From Streptomyces rishiriensis (GTDB taxonomy: Bacteria; Actinomycetota; Actinomycetes; Streptomycetales; Streptomycetaceae): a stretch of DNA of 64,000 nucleotides. The notes below the pieces were generated by a model. The model was not told the DNA's origin. It ran no database searches and saw only the letters and a program-made list of their open reading frames with translations. The translations under genes were made by a program, and so were the position numbers. The stretch spans positions 1-64,000 of the forward strand of contig NZ_BEWA01000018.1 in NCBI RefSeq assembly GCF_003112535.1. The letters are read 5' to 3'. This document shows, piece after piece, positions 54,906 to 63,708 of the stretch (positions are counted from its first letter, which is position 1; every line of letters starts with the position of its first letter).

Positions 54906-57899
54906 GTGTCGCAGACCGTGTTCGCCACTCCGTTCATCGGCCGGGACGAGGAACTCGCCCGGCTCTCCGGCGTGCTGGAGCGCGCCCGGGAGGGCGAGCC
55001 CCGCGCGGTGCTGGTCGCCGGAGACGCGGGCGTGGGCAAGACACGCGTGCTGAACGAGATCGCGGTGCGCGCCGCCCGCACCGGCATGACCGTGCTCACC
55101 GGGCACTGCGTGGACCTCGGCGACGTGGGCCTGCCGTATCTGCCGTTCACGGAGATCCTGGGCCTGCTCGCCGCGGACGGGCGGTTCGCCTCCGTCCTCG
55201 CCGCGCACCCCGTGGTCGACCGGCTGCTCGGCGCGGGCGCGCAGGCCGCGCCGGACGACGAGGGTCCCCGGGCCCGTTCGGATTCCGGCGGTGGGCGGTT
55301 GCGGCTGCTGGAGGGCATGGCGTCGCTGTTCGCCGACCTCTCCGAGGTCACCCCGCTGCTGCTCGTCCTGGAGGACCTGCACTGGGCCGACCCGTCCTCC
55401 CGCGACGTGTTGCGCTTCCTGCTCAGCCGGGGGTTCCTGCAGCGGCCCACGGGCAACGGGCCGGGGCACCGGCTGGCCGTCCTGGCCTCCTACCGCACGG
55501 ACGACCTGCACCGCCGCCACCCGTTCCGGCCGCTGCTGGCCGAGCTGGTGCGGCTGCCGGCGGTGGACCGGCTGGAACTGCGCCCGCTGGCGGACGCCGA
55601 GGTGGCCCGTCTGGTGCGCGCTCTGGAGGACCGTCCGCTGCCGGAGGCCACGGTGCGCCGGATCGTGGAGCGCGCGGAGGGCAACGCCTTCTACGCGGAG
55701 GAGCTGGTGGCGGCCCGGGACGCGGAGTCCGGCGGCATGCCCAGCGGGCTGGCCGACCTGCTGCTCATCCGGGTCGAGCAACTCCCCGACACCGCCCAGC
55801 AGGTGCTGCGCACCGCCGCCGTCGCCGGCCGGCGCGTGGACCACGGCCTGCTGCGGGACGCGGTGGGGCTGCCCGAGGAGGACCTGGAGTCGGCGCTGCG
55901 GGAGGCGGTCGGCCGGCAACTGCTGGTCGCGGGCGACGACGGCACGTACGCCTTCCGGCACGCCCTCGCGCGCGAGGCGGTCTACGCCGACCTGCTCCCC
56001 GGGGAACGCTCGCGGCTGCACGGCGCGTTCGCCGCGCTGCTGGCCGGTCGCGGCCACCGCGCCGACACCGCCGCGGAACGCGCTCACCACTACCGCGAGA
56101 GCCACGACCTGGGCGAGGCGCTCGCCGCCTCCCTGGAGGCCGCCGACCACGCCCGGCGGGTCGGCGCGCCCGCCGAGGAACTGCACCACCTGGAAGCCGT
56201 CCTCGACCTGTGGGAGGCGGCGCCGGCCTCGGCCCTACCGTCCGGCGAGGGAAGCGACCGGGTCCCGCTCATGCTGCGCGCCTCGGCGGCGGCCGCCCAT
56301 GCCGGGGAGGCGCACCGCGCGGTCTCCCTGACCCGGGCCGCGCTCGCGGGCGTGGGCCAGGACGCCGACTCCGAGCTCGCCGCGCGCGTGCGCTACACGC
56401 TCGCCGGCACCCTCATGGGCGTCGACAGTCTGACGGCCGCGTTCGCCTACAGCAGCGAGGCGCTGGCGATGATCCCGGCCGAACCGCCGTCGCCGACATG
56501 GGTGTGGGCCGCCGCCACCCATGTCCTGGCGGCCCGTCAGGTCGGCGACGTGGCCACCGCGCTGCGGGTGGCCCGGCAGGCGCTGGGCGTGGCCGAGCGG
56601 CTCGGGCTGACGGACGCGCGCGCCGACCTGCTGGTGTCGCTGGCCAACCTGGAGGGCGGCGGCCGCCGCTCCCCCGAGGGGCGGGCCCTGCTGAAGGAGG
56701 CCCGGGAGCTGGCCCGGCGCGGGGGCAACGCCCCCGTGGAGATGCGCGCCCTGTTCTCCCTGGCGATCGGGGCCTATGAGGCCGGGGAGCCGGCGGAGTG
56801 TCTGCCCTGGCTGGCCGAGGGCCTGGACCGGGCCCGCCGGGCGGGTCTGCTGTCCTCGCCGTATCCGCTGGAGATGCGCTATCTGCAGCTCCTGGTGCTC
56901 TACACCCTGGGCCGGTGGGACGAGTGCCTGCGCACCGCGGCCGACGACCTGGCGGTCCTCCCGGCGTCGGGCGGCTTCGCGCTCGGCCCCGCGCTGTACG
57001 TCGCCCTCGCGCGCGGCGAGCGCAGCGCCGTGGAGCGGGCCCGGGCCCTCGTCGGAGGGCGCCACGACTGGATGGCGGCGCTCGTCGCGGGCATCGTCCT
57101 GACCGACGCGGCGGCGCTGAGCGGTGACGCGGAGGCCGCGGTGGCCCGGCTGCGGTCCTCGGTCGAGTCCTTGACGGACGAAGCGGGAAGCCGCCCCGAC
57201 GTCACCGTGCGGCTCACCGCGCTGGCCCTCACCCCGGTGGCCGACGCGGCCGCCGCGGCACGCCGCGAGGGCGACGAGAGCGCGGCCCGGCGCTGGTCCG
57301 CCGTCGCGGCCGAACTGCTGGAGCCGGCCCGGGAGGTGACCCTGCATGGCCAGACGGGCGTGCCGCAGGGCCCCGAGGGGCGGGCCTGGCTGGCCCGCGC
57401 GGAGGCCGAGTGCGCCTGGGCCGTCACGGGCCCGGACGCGGCCGCCTGGGAGAAGACGGTGCAGGCCTTCGGCTACGGCGACGCCTACGAACTCGCCCGC
57501 TGCCGGCTGCGGTACGCGCAGGCCCTGCTCGCGGCGGACCGGCGTGAGGAGGCGACCTCCGAGGCACGGGCCGCCCGGGAGACGGCCGCACGGCTGGGGG
57601 CCACTCCGCTGCTGGAGCGGGCGGACGCCCTGATTTGGAGCGGCCGCCCGGCCGCCGGCCCCTCCACCGCCCGGGACCGTTCGGTCGCGCTGACGGCCCG
57701 GGAGCAGGACGTCCTGCGGCTGCTCGCCCTCGGCCGCAGCAACCGGCAGATCGGCGAGGAGCTCTTCATCAGCGGTAAGACGGCCAGCGTCCATGTCTCC
57801 AACATCCTCGCCAAGGTGGGCGCCGCGAGCCGTACGGAGGCGGTGGCGATCGCCTACCGCGAGCACCTGATCGAACCGGATCCGGGCCCGGCGGGCTGA
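54906..57899 (+). CDS. LuxR-family ATP-binding regulator (LAL type)
   Basis: A 997-residue regulator. Walker A VAGDAGVGKTRV is near residues 37-48 and Walker B LLLVLEDLHWAD near 160; a long helical repeat region of TPR-like character spans about 420-900; the C-terminal LuxR HTH is LTAREQDVLRLLALGRSNRQ then IGEELFISGKTASVHVSNIL (about 930-990). LALs often activate specialised metabolism or sugar genes; the target here is unknown. GTG 54906 follows AGGATGGGG. It starts 79 nt after the zinc-finger gene on the same strand. Confidence 0.93.
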   Translation: MSQTVFATPFIGRDEELARLSGVLERAREGEPRAVLVAGDAGVGKTRVLNEIAVRAARTGMTVLTGHCVDLGDVGLPYLPFTEILGLLAADGRFASVLAAHPVVDRLLGAGAQAAPDDEGPRARSDSGGGRLRLLEGMASLFADLSEVTPLLLVLEDLHWADPSSRDVLRFLLSRGFLQRPTGNGPGHRLAVLASYRTDDLHRRHPFRPLLAELVRLPAVDRLELRPLADAEVARLVRALEDRPLPEATVRRIVERAEGNAFYAEELVAARDAESGGMPSGLADLLLIRVEQLPDTAQQVLRTAAVAGRRVDHGLLRDAVGLPEEDLESALREAVGRQLLVAGDDGTYAFRHALAREAVYADLLPGERSRLHGAFAALLAGRGHRADTAAERAHHYRESHDLGEALAASLEAADHARRVGAPAEELHHLEAVLDLWEAAPASALPSGEGSDRVPLMLRASAAAAHAGEAHRAVSLTRAALAGVGQDADSELAARVRYTLAGTLMGVDSLTAAFAYSSEALAMIPAEPPSPTWVWAAATHVLAARQVGDVATALRVARQALGVAERLGLTDARADLLVSLANLEGGGRRSPEGRALLKEARELARRGGNAPVEMRALFSLAIGAYEAGEPAECLPWLAEGLDRARRAGLLSSPYPLEMRYLQLLVLYTLGRWDECLRTAADDLAVLPASGGFALGPALYVALARGERSAVERARALVGGRHDWMAALVAGIVLTDAAALSGDAEAAVARLRSSVESLTDEAGSRPDVTVRLTALALTPVADAAAAARREGDESAARRWSAVAAELLEPAREVTLHGQTGVPQGPEGRAWLARAEAECAWAVTGPDAAAWEKTVQAFGYGDAYELARCRLRYAQALLAADRREEATSEARAARETAARLGATPLLERADALIWSGRPAAGPSTARDRSVALTAREQDVLRLLALGRSNRQIGEELFISGKTASVHVSNILAKVGAASRTEAVAIAYREHLIEPDPGPAG

Positions 57900-57971
57900 C
57901 CGGATCCGAGCCCGGCGGGCTGGCCGCAACCGGTCGTGGCGGGCTGTCCGCAATCGGTCGTGGCGGCGGCG
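57876..57971 (+). repeat. 24-bp imperfect tandem repeat at the LuxR stop codon
   Basis: Four 24-bp units, the first two nearly identical (CCGGATCCGGGCCCGGCGGG start) and the last two diverged. The LuxR TGA ends unit 1, so part of the C-terminal PDPGPAG is repeat-coded. The rest of the 307-bp gap to the next gene has no gene. Confidence 0.75.
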
Positions 57972-58206
57972 GCCGGGCCACGGGGCTCGTCGGGACGGGC
58001 GGGCGGCCCTGCGCCTGCGGGCCGGCGCTCGGCGAGACCCGCCGGCCGTCGGCGCGGTCCGCGATCTGCGCGCCCGGTCGGCTTCGGCGTACGCGGGGAC
58101 CTGCGAGGCGGGACGTCAAACGAGTTGACCCGGGGCGTGGCCGCGGGCGAGGGTGCGAGCGGACGAGGCGCGGCCCCTTCCCCTCCTCTTCGCCCGCGCC
58201 GGAAGG

Positions 58207-59175
58207 GTGACTGCGTTGATCGGCATCTCGGACATCGAGGCGGCCGCCGAGCGGATCGCCGGACACGTCGTCCGCACCCCGACCGTGCCGAGCCCCGGCC
58301 TGTCGGCGCTGCTCGGCGTGCCGGTGACCGCGAAGCTGGAACTCCTGCAGCGCACCGGCTCGTTCAAGGCGCGTGGCGCGACGGCGAAGCTGCTGTCGTT
58401 GAGCGAGGCGGAACGGGCGGCCGGGGTCGTCGCGGTGAGCGGCGGCAACCACGGCATCGCGCTCGCGGTCATGGCCGCCGCGCTGGAGGTGAAGGCCACG
58501 GTGGTGATGCCGCGTTCGGCGCCCGCCCGTGCCGTCGAGATCGCGCGGACGGCCGGCGCGTCCGTGCGCTTGACCGACACCATGGACGGCGCGTTCTCGC
58601 TGGTGGAGCGGCTGCGGCAGGAGGGCTTCACGCTGGTGCACCCGTTCGACGATCCCCTGGTCGTCGCCGGGCAGGGCACGGTCGGTCTGGAGTTCGCCGC
58701 CGACGCGGACGACGTCACGGACGTCCTGGTCAGCGTCGGGGGCGGCGGGCTGATCGCCGGCGTCGCCGCGGCCCTGCGCGCCCGCCGTCCGCAGGTGCGG
58801 ATCTGGGGCGTGGAGACCGAGGGGGCACAGGCCATGACGGAGGCGCTGACGGCGCGCGGGCCGGTGCCGGTCGCGCTGTCGTCGATCGTCTCCACCCTCA
58901 GTGCGCCGAGCGTCTCGCAGTTGACGTACGACCATGTGTCCGCCCTGGTCACCGAGGTGCTGAGCGTTCCCGACCGGGAGGCCGTGCGGGGCTGTCTGGA
59001 CCTCGCCGAACACGCCAAGCTGTGGACCGAGCCGGCGGCGGGCTGTCTGCTGCCCGCGGCCCGGCAGGTCGTCGAGCGGATGGGGCAGGACGTGCGGCTG
59101 GGCCTGGTGGTCTGCGGCGGCAACGCGACGACCACGGACATGACGGTCTGGACGGAGCGGTTCGGGCTGCGCTGA
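58207..59175 (+). CDS. PLP-dependent threonine/serine dehydratase-like enzyme
   Basis: A 322-residue fold-type II PLP enzyme. The Schiff-base Lys is in RTGSFKARGA; phosphate and substrate loops are VSGGNHGIA and SVGGGGLIAG; the C-terminal CGGNATT is normal for threonine ammonia-lyase. There is no ACT domain, so it is unlikely to be the isoleucine-feedback form and is more like catabolic or serine dehydratase. GTG 58207 abuts its AAGG; TTG 58216 is 8 nt from the same site and may be the true start. It is not in an evident operon. Confidence 0.87.
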   Translation: MTALIGISDIEAAAERIAGHVVRTPTVPSPGLSALLGVPVTAKLELLQRTGSFKARGATAKLLSLSEAERAAGVVAVSGGNHGIALAVMAAALEVKATVVMPRSAPARAVEIARTAGASVRLTDTMDGAFSLVERLRQEGFTLVHPFDDPLVVAGQGTVGLEFAADADDVTDVLVSVGGGGLIAGVAAALRARRPQVRIWGVETEGAQAMTEALTARGPVPVALSSIVSTLSAPSVSQLTYDHVSALVTEVLSVPDREAVRGCLDLAEHAKLWTEPAAGCLLPAARQVVERMGQDVRLGLVVCGGNATTTDMTVWTERFGLR

Positions 59176-59385
59176 GCCGGCGTCCCTTCGGAGGGATACC
59201 GAAAACCCGCCGGGCGTGCCCGCGCGCCCATTCCCTTTTCCTCGCACACGCATACGGTCGAACGCCCGGCTTTCTTGAATGAAAGACAGGAATCGCGCCG
59301 GAGTTGCCCTTCGATTGAACGGACCCCCTCACGCAGGGCGTACCACTGGGAAAGGTGAGTACCAGCGGTTCAGCGAGGGATGGCC

Positions 59386-61035
59386 ATGGTCAAGACGCAC
59401 GTCTCCACGCACGAGTTGGTCGCCGGGAGGTACCGGCTGCTCGACGTCGTCCACCGGGAGACGAACCGCGTCAGCTGGTACGGCGAGTACGTCGAGGAGA
59501 CCGGTGCGGTCCGGCCCTGCCTGGTCACCCGGATCGGACTGCCCCCCGACCAGGGCGAGGAGAAGGCGCGCCAGGCCGCCGACCGGGTGCTGGGCATGTC
59601 CGAGACGATGGCGCGGCTGTGTCCGGGCCGCATCGCCACGGTGATCGACGCCGTGGAGGAGACGGGCTCCCTGTGGACCGTCACCGAGTGGATCGACGGC
59701 CTGCCGCTCGGCCAGCTCATGGCGCAGAAGGGCGCGTTCAGCCCGGCCCGGGCGGCGGCGATCGGGCTGCAGCTGCTGGACGTCCTGGAGGCCGCGCACG
59801 GTGAGGGCATCACCCACGGCGAACTGAGCCCCGGACAGGTGTTCCTGCGCAGCCAGGGCCCCCTCGTCCTCACCGGCTTCGGGCTGGCGGGGGCGACGCT
59901 CGCCCCGCGGGTGGCCGCGCCGTCGTACGCCTCCCCCGAGCAGGCGCGCGACGAGCGCATCGGCCCGGCGGCCGACCTGTGGGCGCTGGGCGCGATCCTC
60001 TACACGATGGTCGAGGGACGGCCGCCGTACCGGGACCGGGACCGGCCCGAGAGCACGCTGAAGGGCGTGGACCGGCTGCCCCTGCGCGCTCCCCTGCGGG
60101 CGGGCCCCCTCAACCCGACCGTGCAGGGGCTGCTGCGCAAGGACTCCCGGGAGCGGCTGACCCGCACGGTCGTACGCCAGTCCCTCACCCGGGTGCTGGA
60201 CGACGACCCGCACACCGGCCTGCCCACGCCGCGGCTGCGGCGCGTCTGCGCCGCGGTCCGGCACGTCGGCCCGCAGTGGAGCGGCCGGGCCATGGCGGCC
60301 GGGACCGCGCTGGCCGTCGTCACGGTGGCGTTCGCCGCCCTCGTCGTGACCCACCAGCTGCCCGACGCCGACGACACCTCGGCGGGAGGGACGCGGGCCC
60401 GGCCGTCCACGTCCGCCCCGGCGCCCGACGAGGACGCCGACAGAGGCTCCACCACGCCCGCGCCCGCGCCCACCCCGCCGCCGACGGCCGCGAGCCCAGC
60501 CGCGCCGGCCCGCCCGTCCGTGAGCGCCTCGCCGGACGCTTCGCCCTCCGCCACCGCGACCGCGCTCCCGCAGGGCTTCCGGGTCTACCGGGCGCCCGAG
60601 GGCTTCTCGGTCGCCCTGCCCGCGGGGTGGAAGCGGCTGGACACCGCACGCGGCGCCGACCACGCGTACCGCGTCACCTTCGGCGCGCCCGGCGATGCGC
60701 GCACTCTCGCGGTGACTTACAGCGAGAGAGCCGGAGACGACCCGGTCGCCGTCTGGCGGGACGACGTCGAGCCGAACCTGAGGAAGGACGACGGTTTCCG
60801 GCGGATCGGCGCGATCCGCGCGACGACGTACCTGGGGTACAAGGCCGCCGACATGGAGTGGGTCGTCGACGTCGACGGCGGTCAGGAACGGACGTTCGGC
60901 CGCGGTTTCCTGCTCGGCGGGCACCGCAGCTTCTCGCTGCGGTGGACGACGCCCGCCGAGGACTGGGACACCAAGGCCGACCGGCAGGCCCTCGACACGT
61001 TCCTGAAGACCTTCCGGCCCGGCTCAGCCGCCTGA
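59386..61035 (+). CDS. Membrane-anchored protein kinase-like protein with lost catalytic residues
   Basis: A 549-residue protein. Residues about 10-270 have a Ser/Thr protein kinase fold (SYASPEQARDERIGPAADLW, ALGAILYTMVEGRPPY), but the catalytic loop HRDLKPxN reads HGELSPGQ (Glu146 for Asp), DFG reads GFG (Gly164), and the beta3 Lys is replaced around LVTRIGL. It is therefore a likely pseudokinase. A helix follows at about 303-325 (TALAVVTVAFAALVVTHQL), then a Pro/Thr/Ser/Ala linker (about 330-395) and an extracytoplasmic domain (about 400-549) beginning PQGFRVYRAPEGFSVALPAG. ATG 59386 has a GAGGGA site. The 3' end overlaps the convergent hydrolase by 12 bp. Confidence 0.88.
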   Translation: MVKTHVSTHELVAGRYRLLDVVHRETNRVSWYGEYVEETGAVRPCLVTRIGLPPDQGEEKARQAADRVLGMSETMARLCPGRIATVIDAVEETGSLWTVTEWIDGLPLGQLMAQKGAFSPARAAAIGLQLLDVLEAAHGEGITHGELSPGQVFLRSQGPLVLTGFGLAGATLAPRVAAPSYASPEQARDERIGPAADLWALGAILYTMVEGRPPYRDRDRPESTLKGVDRLPLRAPLRAGPLNPTVQGLLRKDSRERLTRTVVRQSLTRVLDDDPHTGLPTPRLRRVCAAVRHVGPQWSGRAMAAGTALAVVTVAFAALVVTHQLPDADDTSAGGTRARPSTSAPAPDEDADRGSTTPAPAPTPPPTAASPAAPARPSVSASPDASPSATATALPQGFRVYRAPEGFSVALPAGWKRLDTARGADHAYRVTFGAPGDARTLAVTYSERAGDDPVAVWRDDVEPNLRKDDGFRRIGAIRATTYLGYKAADMEWVVDVDGGQERTFGRGFLLGGHRSFSLRWTTPAEDWDTKADRQALDTFLKTFRPGSAA

Positions 61036-62514
61036 CCGGGACGTACGGTCCGGTGCGCGCATCGAGCGCAGCGGACCGCGGTGCAGGGGCGTCGTGTCCC
61101 AGCGGGCGGTGAACGTCCGCGTGGCGAGGGAGCAGGTCACCCGCAGTCGGTGCGGGGTCTCCAGGAAGACGACGTGCGCGGTGAGCGTGTCGGCGTCGGT
61201 CCACCCGCCGCAGACCGCGGTGGGCAGCGGTTCGTCGCTCACCCGCCAGCCGCCGGTGGTGGGCAGCTCCAGCCTGAGGTCGCCGTCCTTCTCCGCGAGG
61301 CCCAGCGACCACCCGTCGCCGCCTCCCCCGGCGACCGTGACGCCGGTCAGTCCCGGCTGGTCGGCGCAGACACCGCCGTCGGGGGCGAACGCGGCTCCCG
61401 CCCAGCGGCCGGCCTCCTGCGGCGGCGCGGGCTCGCCGGCGGCCGGGGGCAGCGCGAGCCGCACCAGACGCCGGGCGAGAGCCGCGTCGGCCTCCTCGCG
61501 GCCGGTCAGCGGACCGGGCCGGAACGCGGGCAGCAGATGCTCCCAGACGAGGGTGAGCAACGCCTGCATGTCGCCGGTGGCGGCGGTGGTCGCGATCACG
61601 GCGTCGTGCTCCGGCAGGATCAGGCAGAACTGCCCGTAGGCCCCGTCGCCGCGGTAGCCGTGCCGCGAGCGCCAGAACTGGAAGCCGTAGCCGCGGTCCC
61701 AGTCCTGCCGGTCCGCACCGGCCGGGGCCCCGGGACGGGTCGGCACGTGTTCGCGGGTGGCCTCGGCGACCCACTCCCGGGACAGCAGCCGTTCCCCCTG
61801 CCATGTGCCCTCGTCCAGATAGAGCTGTCCCAGCCGGGCGACGGCGTCGGTCGTGCCGTGCAGTCCGCTGAAGCCGAGCTCACGGCCGGACCGGTCGGTC
61901 AGCCAGGCGACGTCGCCGACGCCGAGCGGATCCAGCAGACGCGGCCGCAGATACGCGGTGAGCGAGCGGCCGGTCACGCGCTGCACGATCGCGGCGAGCG
62001 TATAGGTGGCGGGCTGGTTGTAGGCGAAGACGCTTCCCGGTTCACGGTCGGGCGGCAGCAGCAGAAAGCCCCGGACGAGGTCGTCGCGGTCGAGGGCGTG
62101 GGCCCGGTCGTAGGTCTCCTCCTCGTGGCCGCTCGCCATGGACGCCACATGGCGCACCAGCACGGCCCGGCTGCGCGGGTCGGTGATCTCCGCGTCGAGC
62201 TCCGGGAAGTACGACACGACCGGGTCGTCGAGTCCGATCAGCCCCTCCGCGAGGGCGAAGCCGGCGGCCGTCGCCGTGAAGCTCTTGCTGAGCGAGTACA
62301 GCAGGTGGAGCCGGTCGGAGGTGTACGGCTCCCACCAGCCGGAGGCGACGACCCGGCCGTGCCGCAGGATCATCAGGCTGTGCGGTTCCACGAGCTCGGC
62401 CGACTCGACGGCGTCGAGGAACGCGAGGACGCCGAGGGAGTCGACGCCCTCCGCGGACGGGGTGCTCGACGGCAGGGCGGACGAGGTGCCGGAAGGCGGG
62501 GGGTGGTCGCTCAT
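61024..62514 (-). CDS. Serine hydrolase, class C beta-lactamase/DD-peptidase fold
   Basis: A 496-residue serine hydrolase. The catalytic SxxK is SLSKSF (about residues 74-77); the YxN region reads FAYNQPATYTL, near the expected motif. A C-terminal extension of about 130 residues is beta-rich. No signal peptide, so it is probably cytoplasmic, acting as an esterase-like enzyme. Start ATG 62514 has CAGGATG upstream. Divergent from the F420 oxidoreductase gene. Confidence 0.88.
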   Translation of the reverse strand: MSDHPPPSGTSSALPSSTPSAEGVDSLGVLAFLDAVESAELVEPHSLMILRHGRVVASGWWEPYTSDRLHLLYSLSKSFTATAAGFALAEGLIGLDDPVVSYFPELDAEITDPRSRAVLVRHVASMASGHEEETYDRAHALDRDDLVRGFLLLPPDREPGSVFAYNQPATYTLAAIVQRVTGRSLTAYLRPRLLDPLGVGDVAWLTDRSGRELGFSGLHGTTDAVARLGQLYLDEGTWQGERLLSREWVAEATREHVPTRPGAPAGADRQDWDRGYGFQFWRSRHGYRGDGAYGQFCLILPEHDAVIATTAATGDMQALLTLVWEHLLPAFRPGPLTGREEADAALARRLVRLALPPAAGEPAPPQEAGRWAGAAFAPDGGVCADQPGLTGVTVAGGGGDGWSLGLAEKDGDLRLELPTTGGWRVSDEPLPTAVCGGWTDADTLTAHVVFLETPHRLRVTCSLATRTFTARWDTTPLHRGPLRSMRAPDRTSRSGG

Positions 62515-62608
62515 GCCCGCATCCTGCCCCGCCCGCGCCCGGCGATCGACGGGTTTTCCGGCCGCGGACGACCCGTTTCCCCTGCCGTCGGCCGGGGACT
62601 CGGACCTC

Positions 62609-63580
62609 ATGGTACGAATCGGATACACGATGATGACCGAGCAGGCCGGCCCTCGGGACCTGGTCGACCACGTGGTGCGGGCCGAGGAGGCGGGATTCGA
62701 CTTCTCGGTGACGTCGGACCACTACTTCCCGTGGCTGCGCTCGCAGGGGCACTCGCCGTACGCGTGGAGCGTGCTCGGGGCCGCCGCCCAGGCCACGTCA
62801 CGCATCCCGCTCATGACGTACGTGACCTGTCCGACCTTCCGCTACCACCCCGCGGTGGTGGCGCAGAAGGCCGCGACGATGCAACTGCTGTCCGAGGGGC
62901 GCTTCCGGCTGGGGCTGGGCTCCGGGGAGAACCTCAACGAGCACGTGATCGGCGGCGGTTGGCCCTCGGTGGACGTACGGCACGAGATGCTGGAGGAGGC
63001 CGTCGGGATCATCCGCGCCCTGTTCGAGGGCGGGCACGTCACGCGGCACGGGACCCATTTCGACGTGGACTCGGCGCGGCTGTGGGACCTTCCCGACGAG
63101 CCGCCGCCCATCGGGATCGCCGTCTCGGGCGAGCGTTCGTGCGCGCTCGCCGGCCGGCTGGCCGACCTGGTGATCGCCACCGAGCCGAAGCCGGGTCTGC
63201 TGGAGTCCTTCGACCGGCACGGCGGCGCGGGCAAGCCGCGCGTGGGTCAGCTCCCGGTCTGCCACGACTCCGACCGGGCGGCCGCGGTGAAACGGGCGCA
63301 CGCCCAGTTCCGCTGGTTCGGCAGCGGCTGGAAGGTGAACTCCGAACTGCCCCACCCCGACTCCTTCGACGCGGCGACCCAGTTCGTCACTCCCGACGAC
63401 GTCGCCTCCTCGATCCCCTGCGGCGACGATCCGGACGACTTCGTCGAGGCCGTACGCCCCTACGCCGAGGCCGGGTTCACGGAGATCGCCCTGGTGCAGA
63501 TCGGCGGCGACTCGCAGCCGGCGTATCTGGACTGGTCGGAGAAGACCCTGCTGCCCGCCCTGCGCGAGGCCTTCGGCTGA
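62609..63580 (+). CDS. F420-dependent LLM-class oxidoreductase (glucose-6-phosphate dehydrogenase-like family)
   Basis: A 323-residue luciferase-like monooxygenase-fold protein of the F420 G6PD-like family (TIGR03557 type): EAGFDFSVTSDHYFPWL, SEGRFRLGLGSGENLNEH, IGIAVSGERSCALAGRLADL. It should use reduced coenzyme F420 as hydride carrier; the substrate is unknown. No strong Shine-Dalgarno for ATG 62609. Confidence 0.9.
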   Translation: MVRIGYTMMTEQAGPRDLVDHVVRAEEAGFDFSVTSDHYFPWLRSQGHSPYAWSVLGAAAQATSRIPLMTYVTCPTFRYHPAVVAQKAATMQLLSEGRFRLGLGSGENLNEHVIGGGWPSVDVRHEMLEEAVGIIRALFEGGHVTRHGTHFDVDSARLWDLPDEPPPIGIAVSGERSCALAGRLADLVIATEPKPGLLESFDRHGGAGKPRVGQLPVCHDSDRAAAVKRAHAQFRWFGSGWKVNSELPHPDSFDAATQFVTPDDVASSIPCGDDPDDFVEAVRPYAEAGFTEIALVQIGGDSQPAYLDWSEKTLLPALREAFG

Positions 63581-63641
63581 GGGGACCGCGGGCCGGCCGG
63601 ACGGCAGGCGGGTCGGGCAAAGCGTCGCCAATGGGCCCATA

Positions 63642-63676
63642 TAGGCTGCGGATCGGCACTCTCGCAGTGCCGATCC
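63642..63676 (+). promoter_or_regulatory. Promoter-like -10 and 11-bp perfect inverted repeat at the leader
   Basis: TAGGCT (63642-63647) is a good Streptomyces -10. It is followed directly by GGATCGGCACT-CTCGC-AGTGCCGATCC (63650-63676), a perfect 11-bp stem. The hairpin would begin at or near the 5' end of the mRNA, or serve as an operator covering the start site. Confidence 0.5.
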
Positions 63677-63708
63677 TATGTCCAGCAGCCCGCAGAGGAG
63701 AGTCATCC

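Noticed and set aside
52947..56189. 1080-codon minus-strand open frame across the CNB kinase, zinc finger and LuxR start
   Set aside because: It crosses three well-supported plus-strand genes and has no recognisable domain; typical GC-driven antisense frame.
54906..57899. LAL regulator as a marker of a biosynthetic gene cluster
   Set aside because: No polyketide, peptide or terpene synthase genes are present within the window.
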